NCBI RefSeq assembly: GCF_016775155.1
Contig: NZ_JAEUGD010000067.1
Location: 457,022 to 521,021 of the forward strand
Length of the DNA: 64,000 nt
Direction: 5' to 3'
From: Fulvivirga marina
GTDB lineage: Bacteria > Bacteroidota > Bacteroidia > Cytophagales > Cyclobacteriaceae
Made by a program: the position numbers and the translations under genes. This document shows positions 9,780 through 18,511 of the stretch, in pieces. The notes beneath the pieces were generated by a model that saw nothing but the letters and a program-made list of their open reading frames with translations, was not told where the DNA came from and ran no database searches. How positions within the stretch are numbered: position 1 is the first letter of the stretch; every line of letters starts with the position of its first letter.

Positions 9780-9804
9780 AAAACAGCACAAAAACAACTG
9801 TTTT
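9780..9804 (-). terminator. Weak hairpin between the EamA gene and susC
   Basis: A 7-bp stem (AAAACAG 9780-9786 / CTGTTTT 9798-9804) with an 11-base loop, 85 bases after the EamA stop codon on the minus strand. The T run after the stem is short, so it could be a weak terminator or only part of the susC 5' region. The rest of the 257-base gap (9632-9888) shows no clear TAnnTTTG promoter box. Confidence 0.3.
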
Positions 9805-9888
9805 CAAAAAAAACGCGATTACACAACGAATAATACCCCAATTTGGGTTAATAAAACTCCATAAATCATACCTACTTATAGGGTAATA

Positions 9889-10797
9889 CTACCTTATTTT
9901 TATTTTCTGTTTTTTGTTTCTATTGGCTAAATAGACTCCCAAGATGATTAAAACAAGCCCCAAATAATGTCCTATGTAAAGTCTTTCCCCATCCAATAGT
10001 CCCCAAAGCACTGCTATTATTGGTATCAGATATGTCACGGAGCTGGCGAAAATAGGAGAGGTGATTTTAACGAGCTGATTGAATAAAATCAACGCCAGGG
10101 CAGTACCCATTACTCCTAATACAACTACTGCTCCTAATGAGAAAAGTGCTCCATCAACCGTTTGCACGGTATTAGCAAAATTTGTAAAAACAAATAAATA
10201 AGTAATGGCAACGGGTCCAACAATAAGCAAGGATACACTGGTAATAGCCATTGCAGTAAGATCGGGCATTTTAAACTTGATGATGTTAAGATTTGCCCCG
10301 TAAAATATAGTAGCAAGCACTACATAAAGCCCATAAAGATTAAACTCCGAGACATTACCTCCTGAACCAGCCAGAATAAGTGCCGCCGTACCTAAAAAGC
10401 CGGTAATGAGACCAATAGCGGTTTTAGCTGTAATCTTTTGGGTAAAAAACAAAGCCCCCAAAATCATTGTAAAAAGTGGCGTAAGCGCATTAATTATCCC
10501 TGCCACGGAACTGGGAATATGTGTTTGCGCTTTAGCAAACAAAAATGCCGGTAGGAAACTTCCAAACATGCCTACAGAAAACAAGAATATCCAGTGCTTC
10601 TTTTGCACAGTCTTCAACCGGCTTATGCCAAATGGTAATAGAAACAATGAAGCAGAAACTATTCGAATAGCTCCAACCTCACCTGCCGAAAAGATATCCA
10701 AACCTCGCTTGATCAAAATAAATGAACTGCCCCAGATAAGAGCCAGTATCAGTAATAACCCCCAAGCCAGTAGATTAGGGTTGTTTTCTTTAGTCAT
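9889..10797 (-). CDS. EamA/DMT-superfamily permease
   Basis: 302 residues with about ten transmembrane helices in two EamA repeats. The first opens with LLLILALIWGSSFILIKRGL and the second with YGLYVVLATIFYGANLNIIK. It ends in a basic tail (NRNKKQKIKIR), as is typical of DMT exporters of amino acids or other metabolites. The substrate cannot be predicted. The start is set at the ATG at 10797 (MTKENNPN); the frame runs open to a TTG at 10851, but that lies in a likely promoter box (CAAAGATA at 10849-10856, which reads TATCTTTG on the coding strand). It appears to be transcribed alone between dusB and susC. Confidence 0.85.
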   Translation of the reverse strand: MTKENNPNLLAWGLLLILALIWGSSFILIKRGLDIFSAGEVGAIRIVSASLFLLPFGISRLKTVQKKHWIFLFSVGMFGSFLPAFLFAKAQTHIPSSVAGIINALTPLFTMILGALFFTQKITAKTAIGLITGFLGTAALILAGSGGNVSEFNLYGLYVVLATIFYGANLNIIKFKMPDLTAMAITSVSLLIVGPVAITYLFVFTNFANTVQTVDGALFSLGAVVVLGVMGTALALILFNQLVKITSPIFASSVTYLIPIIAVLWGLLDGERLYIGHYLGLVLIILGVYLANRNKKQKIKIR

Positions 10798-10848
10798 AAG
10801 ACAGTGGTGATTTAAAAAATAACCTGATCCTTGCGACCAGTATCTTGG

Positions 10849-10856
10849 CAAAGATA
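10849..10856 (-). promoter_or_regulatory. Candidate -7 promoter box for the EamA gene
   Basis: Read on the minus strand this is TATCTTTG, a match to the Bacteroidota -7 consensus TAnnTTTG. Transcription would begin near 10843, about 45 bases before the ATG at 10797. No well-spaced -33 TTTG was found, so this is a partial match only. Confidence 0.35.
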
Positions 10857-10894
10857 ATGATGATTACCCCAGATGAAGAACCCAAAAATTGCTA

Positions 10895-11884
10895 TTATGC
10901 GTAGACCTCCTCAAAAGTTTCGCTAATCTCGTCCAATATATTAATGAGCTCTAAATGAGATTCAGACTCTACCAGTCTTGTTCTAAAAGGTTTAAAATTA
11001 GGAATACCTCGGAAGTAGTTAGTATAATGGCGCCGCATTTCAAAAATTCCCGTAAGTTCTCCTTTCCATTCTACGGAGAAGTTGAGGTGCTTCTTAGCTA
11101 CAGCTACTCTGTCTGCCATTGCCGGAACTGGTAATTTGGATCCGGTTTTCAGAAAGTGTTTAACTTCATTGAAGATCCATGGGTAACCAATGGCAGCCCT
11201 ACCGATCATAATCCCGTCAACACCGTACTTATTCTTGTATTCAAGTGCTTTTTCCGGAGAGTCTATATCCCCATTGCCAAATATAGGTATATGAATATCT
11301 GAGTGATTTTTCACCTCGGCTATTTTAGTCCAATCAGCCTCACCCTTATACATCTGCTTACGTGTGCGACCGTGAATGGTAAGGGCCTGAATTCCTACAT
11401 CCTGTAGTCTCTTGGCAACCTCCACGATCCTAATGGTACTATCATCCCAGCCCAATCTGGTTTTTACGGTTACAGGAAGAGATACCTGCTTTACGATCTC
11501 CTCAGTCATCTTCTGCATTTTAGGTATATCAAGCAGAATACCCGCCCCGGCGCCTTTGCATGCCACTTTTTTCACGGGACACCCATAATTTATATCTATC
11601 ATTTCGGGCTGTGCTTCTTCTGCTATTGCTGCAGCCTCTCTCATAGATTCTATCTTGTCACCGAAGATTTGTATGCCAATCGGGCGCTCATAGTCATATA
11701 TATCAAGCTTCTGGACACTCTTTTCTGCATTGCGGATGAGTCCTTCCGAAGAAATAAATTCTGTAAACATTAGGTCAGCACCATTTTCTTTACAGACTGC
11801 CCGGAAAGGTGGGTCGCTAACATCCTCCATTGGGGCCAGTAATAAGGGGAACTCACCTATCTCTACATTTCCTATCTTAACCAT
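10895..11884 (-). CDS. dusB: tRNA-dihydrouridine synthase B
   Basis: 329 residues. This FMN enzyme reduces uridine to dihydrouridine in the tRNA D-loop using NADPH. Visible Dus motifs: LLLAPMEDVSDPPFR (FMN site), DINYGCPVKKVACKGAGAGI with the catalytic Cys in YGCP, VKTRLGWDD, the conserved TIHGRTRKQMYKGEADW, GNGDI and GIMIGRAAIGYPWIF. The HxGRTR and GRA phosphate-binding motifs are intact. The start is set at the ATG at 11884 (MVKIGNVEIGEF); the 22 upstream residues in frame resemble untranslated leader. It is divergent from the CPBP protease gene across a 123-base gap. Confidence 0.95.
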   Translation of the reverse strand: MVKIGNVEIGEFPLLLAPMEDVSDPPFRAVCKENGADLMFTEFISSEGLIRNAEKSVQKLDIYDYERPIGIQIFGDKIESMREAAAIAEEAQPEMIDINYGCPVKKVACKGAGAGILLDIPKMQKMTEEIVKQVSLPVTVKTRLGWDDSTIRIVEVAKRLQDVGIQALTIHGRTRKQMYKGEADWTKIAEVKNHSDIHIPIFGNGDIDSPEKALEYKNKYGVDGIMIGRAAIGYPWIFNEVKHFLKTGSKLPVPAMADRVAVAKKHLNFSVEWKGELTGIFEMRRHYTNYFRGIPNFKPFRTRLVESESHLELINILDEISETFEEVYA

Positions 11885-11957
11885 TAACCTAATGCTTAAT
11901 TTTACTGAAGTGATTTTAAAATAAACTGTAAATTTACGCCAAATGAGCAATACAAAG

Positions 11958-11984
11958 CAAGCTCAAAAAGTTATGCAGAGCTTG
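11958..11984. repeat. Inverted repeat in the dusB/CPBP divergent gap
   Basis: CAAGCTC (11958-11964) and GAGCTTG (11978-11984) form a 7-bp stem with a 13-base loop, 23 bases upstream of the CPBP gene. There is no T run, so it is not a terminator. It could be an operator or a 5'-UTR hairpin; no regulator is identified. Confidence 0.3.
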
Positions 11985-12007
11985 TTATTACTTATTTAAC
12001 CTTAACT

Positions 12008-12940
12008 ATGAGCAAATTTGATAATAATATACACCTATCTGAAGGCAGAAGTTCCGCTGCCTCAGTAATTTTTATTTTTGGCCTGTCATTACTTGGTGCT
12101 CTTATTGGCTCACAGATAGGTATTTTTTTAGCTATCCCTTTCTACCCTGGGTCTATGATGGAGATGTTGCAAGCACTTGCCAACCCTACTGGAGATTCTT
12201 CATTACGCATTCCCTTATATATAAGTCAGGGTTTTGGCACACTCTTAGGCATGATTGTCATCCCATTTCTATACTTAAGGGTCAGAGAAAATAAGGATTT
12301 AAGTATATTTTTCAGCAAACCAATTGGTTGGCTTCCCATAGCACTGACCTTTGGAGTAGTGATGACTTTCATGATTGTAAACTCCATATTTATAGAGTGG
12401 AATGCTAATATTCACTTTCCTGAGTTTATGAAAGGTTTTGAACAGTGGGCTCGTGCCAAAGAAGATACATTAGCAGAGATAACCTTGTTTATCACCAAGT
12501 TTGAACGCCCACTTGACTTTGCCATGGCGTTCTTTGTAATTGCCATACTAGCGCCACTAGGTGAAGAACTCCTTTTCAGAGGGTTTATTCAGAACGAATT
12601 ACATACAGCGACCAAAAACATCCACATAGCAATTTGGGTATCGGCCATACTTTTTAGTACTATACATATGCAGTTCTTCGGTTTTATACCCAGACTGCTT
12701 TTAGGCGCCCTATTTGGATACCTATATTATTGGGCAGGAAATCTATGGATTCCAATCACTGCTCATTTTGTTAATAATGGTTTTACAGTAGTCGTTCTTT
12801 ACCTTCACCAGCAGGGAATTGTAAGTTTCGACATAGAAAATACTGAGTCTGTACCTTTGTCTACTGCCTTAATATTCGCTATTATTACCGTTGGACTATT
12901 ATACTATTTCAGGAGTTATTTTTTTAGAAGAACAGTTTAA
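12008..12940 (+). CDS. CPBP-family intramembrane metalloprotease (CAAX protease/Abi family)
   Basis: 310 residues with about eight hydrophobic helices. The family motifs are complete: the glutamate pair and Arg of EELLFRGFIQ (motif 1), the His in FSTIHMQFFGF (motif 2) and HFVNNG (motif 3), the expected metal ligands of Rce1-like prenyl-protein or peptide proteases. The physiological substrate in bacteria is mostly unknown. The next gene starts at the base after its stop codon (TAA then ATG at 12941), so it is the first gene of a tight CPBP-DUF2007-cdsA operon. Confidence 0.88.
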   Translation: MSKFDNNIHLSEGRSSAASVIFIFGLSLLGALIGSQIGIFLAIPFYPGSMMEMLQALANPTGDSSLRIPLYISQGFGTLLGMIVIPFLYLRVRENKDLSIFFSKPIGWLPIALTFGVVMTFMIVNSIFIEWNANIHFPEFMKGFEQWARAKEDTLAEITLFITKFERPLDFAMAFFVIAILAPLGEELLFRGFIQNELHTATKNIHIAIWVSAILFSTIHMQFFGFIPRLLLGALFGYLYYWAGNLWIPITAHFVNNGFTVVVLYLHQQGIVSFDIENTESVPLSTALIFAIITVGLLYYFRSYFFRRTV

Positions 12941-13150
12941 ATGAAAGGATGGCAAAAAGTATTTGAAACGGATCAATCCTACCATGCAGAAATTGTAAAG
13001 GATGTTCTGGAAGAAGTCAACATCACTCCTGTCTTAATTAATAAAAGAGACTCATCCTTAAATAACTTTGGGCAATACGAGGTACATGTAGCGTCTGAGG
13101 ATGTGTTACGTGCGCTACAAATAATAAAAAATGACATCGATTTTAAATAA
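12941..13150 (+). CDS. DUF2007-type small signal-transducing-like protein
   Basis: 69 residues. The pattern WQKVFETDQSYHAEIVKDVLEEVNITPVLINKRDS, followed by QYEVHVASEDVLRALQII, matches the small DUF2007 (putative signal-transducing) family, with an alpha/beta fold related to the ACT/PII-like group. Function is not known. It follows the CPBP protease with no gap and overlaps the start of cdsA by 20 bases, so all three are translated together. No catalytic residues are evident. Confidence 0.72.
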   Translation: MKGWQKVFETDQSYHAEIVKDVLEEVNITPVLINKRDSSLNNFGQYEVHVASEDVLRALQIIKNDIDFK

Positions 13151-13961
13151 GTACAGTAATTTAACACAAAGGATTATTGCTGCCCTGGTTGGAGCGCTAA
13201 TTATCATCAGCGGAATATGTTACAGCGAATGGACCTATTTCATCATCTTCATTTCAATTTGCACTGCCACCCAACTCGAGTTCTACAAACTGGTAGGACT
13301 GGATGGTATGCTTCCTTTAAAAACTTTCGGGACTTTCTGTGGTCTTTGTATTTTCACTTTATCGTTCTTTATAGAAAGTGGGCGAATTCATGAAAAATAC
13401 TATTTTGCTATTTTCCCAATAGCTACTTTAATTTACCTGATCTATCTGTACAAGAAAAAAGAGATAAAACCTTTCAGAGGAATTGCTTTCACCTTTTTGG
13501 GCATACTATATGTTGCCATACCCTTTTCACTTCTAAATACGGTTGCTTTTTTTCCCGGCGAATACACTTTCGAGTTAATCTTGGGGGCATTGCTAATCTT
13601 GTGGGCCAATGATACCGGTGCTTATTTTGCTGGTGTAAGGTTTGGGCGCCGAAAATTATTTGAAAGAGTCTCTCCCAAGAAGTCATGGGAGGGTAGTGTC
13701 GGAGGCTTGTTCCTGGCTCTGGCTATGGCTTACGGGCTTCATTACACCACCGATGTATTGATGCCCTGGCAATGGCTGTGTGTAGGTATCATCATTGTTA
13801 TCGGCGGTACTTATGGAGACTTGGTAGAATCCCTGTTCAAAAGAAGTATAGAAATCAAAGACTCAGGCAGATTGATACCCGGACATGGAGGATTCCTTGA
13901 CCGCTTTGACGGCCTCTTGCTTTCTGCACCTTTCCTAACTACTTTCTTGAAAATCTTTTAA
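13131..13961 (+). CDS. cdsA: Phosphatidate cytidylyltransferase
   Basis: 276 residues, polytopic membrane enzyme that makes CDP-diacylglycerol from phosphatidate and CTP. The C-terminal CDP-diglyceride synthase signature is intact: SPKKSWEGSVGG, then GTYGDLVESLFKRSIEIKDSG and LIPGHGGFLDRFDGLL, which contain the acidic Mg2+ ligands. The start at 13131 overlaps the DUF2007 gene by 20 bases. It supplies the precursor of phosphatidylserine, and a phosphatidylserine decarboxylase gene lies 1.4 kb downstream. A phosphatidylserine synthase gene is not in this window. Confidence 0.95.
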   Translation: MTSILNKYSNLTQRIIAALVGALIIISGICYSEWTYFIIFISICTATQLEFYKLVGLDGMLPLKTFGTFCGLCIFTLSFFIESGRIHEKYYFAIFPIATLIYLIYLYKKKEIKPFRGIAFTFLGILYVAIPFSLLNTVAFFPGEYTFELILGALLILWANDTGAYFAGVRFGRRKLFERVSPKKSWEGSVGGLFLALAMAYGLHYTTDVLMPWQWLCVGIIIVIGGTYGDLVESLFKRSIEIKDSGRLIPGHGGFLDRFDGLLLSAPFLTTFLKIF

Positions 13962-13971
13962 GGTTTGCCGC

Positions 13972-14000
13972 TTTGAATGATATATATTTCTTTAAATTTG
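13972..14000 (+). promoter_or_regulatory. Candidate promoter for glutamate dehydrogenase
   Basis: A -33 TTTG (13972-13975) and a -7 TAAATTTG (13993-14000) separated by 17 bases match the Bacteroidota vegetative promoter (TTTG...TAnnTTTG). Transcription would begin about 25 bases before the ATG at 14032. The spacing is slightly short of the usual 19-21. Confidence 0.55.
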
Positions 14001-14031
14001 CAATCGTTTTAATAACCAAAAAACAAAACAT

Positions 14032-15306
14032 ATGGGTTATATAGAGCCTGCACCCCTAAAGGATGAAAAGAATCCTTTTGAAGCAATGATGTCAAGGTTT
14101 CACATTGCTTCTCAAATACTAGGAATTGACGACGAGGTCTACAATGTTCTAAAATCTCCTGCCAAACAAGTTATTGTTTCACTACCTATAACCATGGATG
14201 ATGGTTCCATCCGGGTATTTGATGGATATCGAGTTATACATTCAAATATTCTTGGACCTTCAAAAGGTGGTATTCGCTTTGACCCGGGAGTAAATATTGA
14301 TGAAGTAAAGGCTTTGGCAGCCTGGATGACCTGGAAATGTGCTGTAGTGGATATTCCTTATGGAGGAGCCAAAGGTGGTATTCAGTGTAATCCAAGAGAG
14401 ATGTCATCAGGGGAGATTGAGCGTTTGATGAGAGCATACACTTTATCAATGGTAGAAATCTTCGGCCCTGACAGAGATATACCTGCTCCTGATATGGGAA
14501 CTGGCCCTAAAGAAATGGCTTGGTTAATGGACGAATACTCAAGAACTCAAGGCATGACCATCAACTCTGTAGTAACCGGAAAACCTTTGGTGCTTGGAGG
14601 ATCATTAGGAAGAACTGAAGCTACAGGTAGAGGGGTTATGGTGTCTGCACTAGCAGCCATGGAAAAACTTAAAATTAACCCTTACAAAGCTACTTGTGCT
14701 GTTCAAGGTTTTGGAAACGTTGGTTCATTTGCAGCTCTTTTACTGGCCGAACGTGGAGTAAAAGTAGTAGCTATCAGTGACCTTTCAGGTGCATACCACA
14801 ATGCCAATGGAATTGATATTCAGGCTGCTATTGAATACAGGAATAGTAATAACGGTACACTTACTGGTTTCCCTGGAGCGGAAATGATTGGCGGAGATGA
14901 AATCCTAAGCCTCGAAGTAGATGTACTTGTACCTGCCGCAACAGAAGACGTGATCACTTCACAAAACGTGGAGAGCATTAAAGCAAAATTGATTGTTGAA
15001 GGTGCAAATGGCCCTACATCAGCAAAAGCAGACAATGTGATCAACGATAAAGGTATTATGGTTGCCCCTGACATTCTTGCTAATGCTGGCGGTGTTACCG
15101 TATCATATTTCGAATGGGTACAGAACCGTCTGGGCTACAAGTGGACTGGTGAACGTGTAAACAGACGTTCGGACAGGATTATGAAAGACGCTTTCGATAA
15201 TGTATACAACACTTCAAAAGAGTATAATGTATCTATGAGAATCGCTGCTTACATAGTTGCCATCGATAAAGTAGCAAAGACTTACAAGTATCGTGGTGGT
15301 TATTAA
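14032..15306 (+). CDS. Glu/Leu/Phe/Val-family dehydrogenase (glutamate dehydrogenase)
   Basis: 424 residues, the length of the hexameric catabolic NAD-dependent glutamate dehydrogenases (GudB/RocG class). Visible motifs: SKGGIRFDPGVN, the catalytic Lys region VDIPYGGAKGGIQC, PAPDMGTGPKEMAW and the Rossmann signature QGFGNVGSFAA. It interconverts glutamate with 2-oxoglutarate and ammonia; leucine dehydrogenase activity is less likely at this length. It has its own probable promoter (13972-14000) and is followed after 21 bases by psd, which is likely co-transcribed. Confidence 0.92.
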   Translation: MGYIEPAPLKDEKNPFEAMMSRFHIASQILGIDDEVYNVLKSPAKQVIVSLPITMDDGSIRVFDGYRVIHSNILGPSKGGIRFDPGVNIDEVKALAAWMTWKCAVVDIPYGGAKGGIQCNPREMSSGEIERLMRAYTLSMVEIFGPDRDIPAPDMGTGPKEMAWLMDEYSRTQGMTINSVVTGKPLVLGGSLGRTEATGRGVMVSALAAMEKLKINPYKATCAVQGFGNVGSFAALLLAERGVKVVAISDLSGAYHNANGIDIQAAIEYRNSNNGTLTGFPGAEMIGGDEILSLEVDVLVPAATEDVITSQNVESIKAKLIVEGANGPTSAKADNVINDKGIMVAPDILANAGGVTVSYFEWVQNRLGYKWTGERVNRRSDRIMKDAFDNVYNTSKEYNVSMRIAAYIVAIDKVAKTYKYRGGY

Positions 15307-15327
15307 TTGTAATTAAAGTATTTAATA

Positions 15328-15987
15328 TTGAGCATACATAAAGAAGGACGAGTTTTATTGGTAGTACTGTTAATCATACTTTCGGTGATTAACATAATGG
15401 TCTATTTGGGTTTCCCTGATCAACCTATGATATTCAGGTTAACCTTAGGAATAACTATTGTACTATTTCTGCTCGTCCTTCAATTTTTCAGAAACCCGAA
15501 GGTTATTACCTCTGTTAATGACCGTCATGTAGTAGCACCAGCTGATGGTAAGGTTGTGGTGATTGAAGAAACAACTGAAGCAGAATACCTAAAAGACAAA
15601 AGGATTCAAATTTCAATATTCATGTCACCAGTAAACGTACATGTCAATAGAATGCCAGTAAAAGGGGTAGTTGAATTTTTCAAATACCATGCGGGAAAAT
15701 ACCTGGTAGCCTGGCACCCTAAGTCAAGCACTGAAAACGAAAGAACAACTGTAGTAATAAAAACACCAAAGGGTGTGTCTGTTCTAATGAGGCAAATAGC
15801 CGGTGCATTGGCAAGACGCATCAAGTGGTATGTTAAAGAAGGAGAAAACTTTGAACAAGGTCAGGAATTTGGCTTTATCAAATTTGGATCTCGCGTAGAC
15901 GTATTCTTACCCCTTACCGCAAAGGTCAAAGTTAACATAGGCCAAAAAACAAAAGGGGGGATGACAGTTTTGGCCGAGCTGGATTAA
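15328..15987 (+). CDS. psd: Phosphatidylserine decarboxylase, short (archaeal/Bacteroidota) type
   Basis: 219 residues. Two N-terminal hydrophobic helices are followed by the decarboxylase core: VVAPADGKVVVIEE, QISIFMSPVNVHVNRMPVKG, YHAGKYLVAWHPKS, and the self-cleavage site FGSRVDVFLP, where the Ser after Gly becomes the pyruvoyl group. It makes phosphatidylethanolamine in the inner membrane. The start is a TTG at 15328; there is no ATG or GTG before residue 24, and a later start would delete the first helix. The gene ends in the palindrome TTAA, which is also the stop codon of the convergent msr gene. Confidence 0.92.
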   Translation: MSIHKEGRVLLVVLLIILSVINIMVYLGFPDQPMIFRLTLGITIVLFLLVLQFFRNPKVITSVNDRHVVAPADGKVVVIEETTEAEYLKDKRIQISIFMSPVNVHVNRMPVKGVVEFFKYHAGKYLVAWHPKSSTENERTTVVIKTPKGVSVLMRQIAGALARRIKWYVKEGENFEQGQEFGFIKFGSRVDVFLPLTAKVKVNIGQKTKGGMTVLAELD

Positions 15988-16466
15988 AGCTTGGCCTCAA
16001 TTAACTTCATTAATCTTTCCAGATATATCTTATCCGTTTCATCAAAATTATCAAGCTCATCACTATCCACATCAAGGATAAGTACTACCTCCCCATCTTT
16101 AAGTGCCGGTAAAACAATCTCTGATTTAGAATCAGAACTGCAGGCAATATGCCCTGGAAATTCATCGACATTAGGAACAAGTAGAGTCTCTGCTTTCTCC
16201 CAGGAAACTCCACATACCCCTTTTCCCTTTCTTATTCGTGTACAAGCTATTGGTCCCTGAAATGGACCCAAGACCAACTCATCATCCTTTACTATATAAA
16301 AACCTACCCAAAAAAAGCTCATTCCGAACCTCAGTGCAGCTGCAATGTTAGAAAGGTTCGCAATCAAATCACTTTCTACCGAAATTAACCCTTCTATTTG
16401 CGGCAACAGCATCTCATATTTCTCCTTTTTATCTGCGCTAGCATTTACTATTAATTCTTCAGCCAT
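15984..16466 (-). CDS. msrC: Free methionine-(R)-sulfoxide reductase (fRMsr, GAF domain)
   Basis: 160 residues, one GAF domain. The three conserved redox cysteines of fRMsr are present: GPIACTRIRKGKGVCGVSW (two) and GHIACSSDSKSE (one). The preceding SFFWVGFYIV and the later EIVLPALKDGEVV and LDVDSDELDNFDETD are standard for the family. The enzyme reduces free methionine R-sulfoxide with thioredoxin. It overlaps the end of ribD by 8 bases and shares its stop palindrome TTAA with psd on the opposite strand. Confidence 0.92.
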   Translation of the reverse strand: MAEELIVNASADKKEKYEMLLPQIEGLISVESDLIANLSNIAAALRFGMSFFWVGFYIVKDDELVLGPFQGPIACTRIRKGKGVCGVSWEKAETLLVPNVDEFPGHIACSSDSKSEIVLPALKDGEVVLILDVDSDELDNFDETDKIYLERLMKLIEAKL

Positions 16467-17487
16467 TTTGGTTTTTATATATTAATAATTTATCTGTGTC
16501 AATTATCTCTTCGGCAACAAGCCCTGATATTCGCGGAGCTTCTATGCCCTCTATGAATTTAGCCGGAGAGACAAACACTCTGGCCTCATCCCACATTCCT
16601 TTCTCTAGCAATAAGTTCAGCAACTGCGCTCCTCCCTCAACTATCACCGAACGTAAATTTTGTTCGAAAAGATTAAGAAACAACTCATCAAGAAAATTGC
16701 TGTCTGGCAGTTTAACATATTTCACCCCCTCACTTTCTTGATTCGAACTCAAATTATAACAAATGGTTGGTTGTGAACCATCAAATAATTTCAGACTTTG
16801 AGGTAATCTTAATTTTCTATCTATAACAACTCTTACCGGGTTTCTTCCGGTCCAATCACGCACACTTAAGGAGGGGTCATCATAATAGGCTGTATTGGGA
16901 CCAACCATGATACCGTCTTCTTCAGCCCTCCATTTATGAACCAGTTTCCGACTGGTCTCATTACTGATCCACTTTGAATCATAATTCTTTCTTGCCACAA
17001 AACCATCGGAAGTTTCTGCCCATTTAAGAATAATATAAGGTCGTCCTTTTTTCAGCCCTGTAAAAAAGCGCCGATTGATCTCTAAACCTTCACGTTCCAA
17101 TATACCAGTAACCACTTCTATTCCGGCATCTTCAAGCTTTTCTACTCCTTTCCCTCCTACTAAGGGGTTAGTATCAATGTTCGATATCACTACTCTTTTT
17201 ACTCCACTCCGGACAAGAAGGTCAGAGCATGGTGGTGTCTTTCCGAAGTGTGCACAAGGCTCAAGGCTTACATATACAGTACTTTCTGGCAATAGGCCTT
17301 TATCAACTACACTATCAATGGCATTAACCTCAGCATGTGCTCCGCCATATTTCTTATGCCAGCCCTCACCAATTACTTTATTGTTATGGACAATTACACA
17401 CCCAACCAATGGATTAGGGCTGACATTGCCAAGTCCTAACAAAGCTAAGTCAAAGGCTCGCCGTATGTATAGTTCATCATTATGCAT
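16459..17487 (-). CDS. ribD: Bifunctional riboflavin deaminase/reductase
   Basis: 342 residues. The N-terminal deaminase carries the zinc motifs HAEVNAID and PCAHFGKTPPCSDLLV. The C-terminal reductase has KWAETSDGFVA, SNETSRKLVHKWRAEEDGIMVG and VEGGAQLL for NADPH-dependent reduction. Together they convert the GTP-derived pyrimidine into 5-amino-6-ribitylamino-uracil phosphate. The gene is divergent from prmC across a 145-base gap that contains an inverted repeat (17586-17607). It overlaps the downstream msr start by 8 bases. Confidence 0.94.
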   Translation of the reverse strand: MHNDELYIRRAFDLALLGLGNVSPNPLVGCVIVHNNKVIGEGWHKKYGGAHAEVNAIDSVVDKGLLPESTVYVSLEPCAHFGKTPPCSDLLVRSGVKRVVISNIDTNPLVGGKGVEKLEDAGIEVVTGILEREGLEINRRFFTGLKKGRPYIILKWAETSDGFVARKNYDSKWISNETSRKLVHKWRAEEDGIMVGPNTAYYDDPSLSVRDWTGRNPVRVVIDRKLRLPQSLKLFDGSQPTICYNLSSNQESEGVKYVKLPDSNFLDELFLNLFEQNLRSVIVEGGAQLLNLLLEKGMWDEARVFVSPAKFIEGIEAPRISGLVAEEIIDTDKLLIYKNQNG

Positions 17488-17585
17488 GTTGCTGCTTGGG
17501 GTTACTTCAGGCTTCGTATTTACATCATTTGATATCTCAATACAAATCCATCATCAATATTTTTATGGCGAATTATCTAGAATTG

Positions 17586-17607
17586 TGTTAACCTTACAAT
17601 GTTAACA
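17586..17607. repeat. Inverted repeat in the ribD/prmC divergent gap
   Basis: TGTTAAC (17586-17592) and GTTAACA (17601-17607) form a perfect 7-bp dyad with an 8-base spacer, 26 bases before the prmC start. It has the size of a dimeric repressor site. It is not followed by a T run, so it is not a terminator. No regulator is identified. Confidence 0.35.
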
Positions 17608-17632
17608 AACTCACAACTCATTATAAACCATC

Positions 17633-18511
17633 ATGTCCAGCAATATTCCAGACTCACCTAAGAAACTTTTTAAATATATCATTGATGGAATTCATCTGGA
17701 AGAGAGCGTAGAAGAAATTCAGAGCATTGCTTACCTGGTAATGGAGCACGTTTTCGGTATGGACAGAGCCGAGATTATACTAGACAGATCCATCAACGTG
17801 AGCAACTCAAAGGAAAAAGAACTCAAAGAGTTCATTAAAAGAATAAATACCCATGAGCCTATACAGTATATCATCGGAAAAACAGAGTTTTATGGTCGCG
17901 AGTTTAAGGTAGACCGAGGAGTTCTGATACCTCGTGGAGAAACAGAAGAGCTGGTTCAACTAATCATTAAGGAGAACCATGGAAAGAAAATCAAATTTCT
18001 GGATATTGGCACTGGAACAGGCTGTATACCTATCACCTTACTGAAAGAGCTGAAAGGCTCCAGGGCTTTTGCTATTGACTATGACCCCCGTGCTATAAAG
18101 GTTTCCCGTAAAAATGCACAACTCCATAGTATTCAAGTTGAATTTATGCTTATTGATATTTTAAATGAACCTATACCAGTTCAAACTTTGGATGTTATAG
18201 TAAGCAACCCTCCATATGTGACCGAAAATGACAGGCTACAGATGAAACCTAACGTACTAAAGTATGAACCTGCAATGGCACTGTTTGTTGAAGACTCCGA
18301 CCCACTGCTATATTACCGACGAATTGCTGAACTAGCCAAGAGTACTTTGAAGGAACATGGAGTATTATATTTCGAAATCAATGAGCGATTCGGCAAGGAA
18401 GTACAGGCCTTGCTGGAGGTTATGGATTACTCGAATGTACAAATAGTCAAAGACCTACATGGCAAAGATAGAATTGTAAGAGCTTCAAATTCAGTTAATG
18501 TACTCTCCTAG
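17633..18511 (+). CDS. prmC: Peptide chain release factor N5-glutamine methyltransferase
   Basis: 292 residues. The N-terminal helical domain binds the release factor (ILDRSINVSNSKEKELKEF... PIQYIIGKTEFYGREFKV). The SAM-binding methyltransferase domain has LDIGTGTGCIPI and the catalytic NPPY in VSNPPYVTEND. It methylates the GGQ glutamine of release factors RF1/RF2. The last 21 bases overlap the end of the convergent TPK-like gene. It is divergent from ribD. Confidence 0.94.
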   Translation: MSSNIPDSPKKLFKYIIDGIHLEESVEEIQSIAYLVMEHVFGMDRAEIILDRSINVSNSKEKELKEFIKRINTHEPIQYIIGKTEFYGREFKVDRGVLIPRGETEELVQLIIKENHGKKIKFLDIGTGTGCIPITLLKELKGSRAFAIDYDPRAIKVSRKNAQLHSIQVEFMLIDILNEPIPVQTLDVIVSNPPYVTENDRLQMKPNVLKYEPAMALFVEDSDPLLYYRRIAELAKSTLKEHGVLYFEINERFGKEVQALLEVMDYSNVQIVKDLHGKDRIVRASNSVNVLS

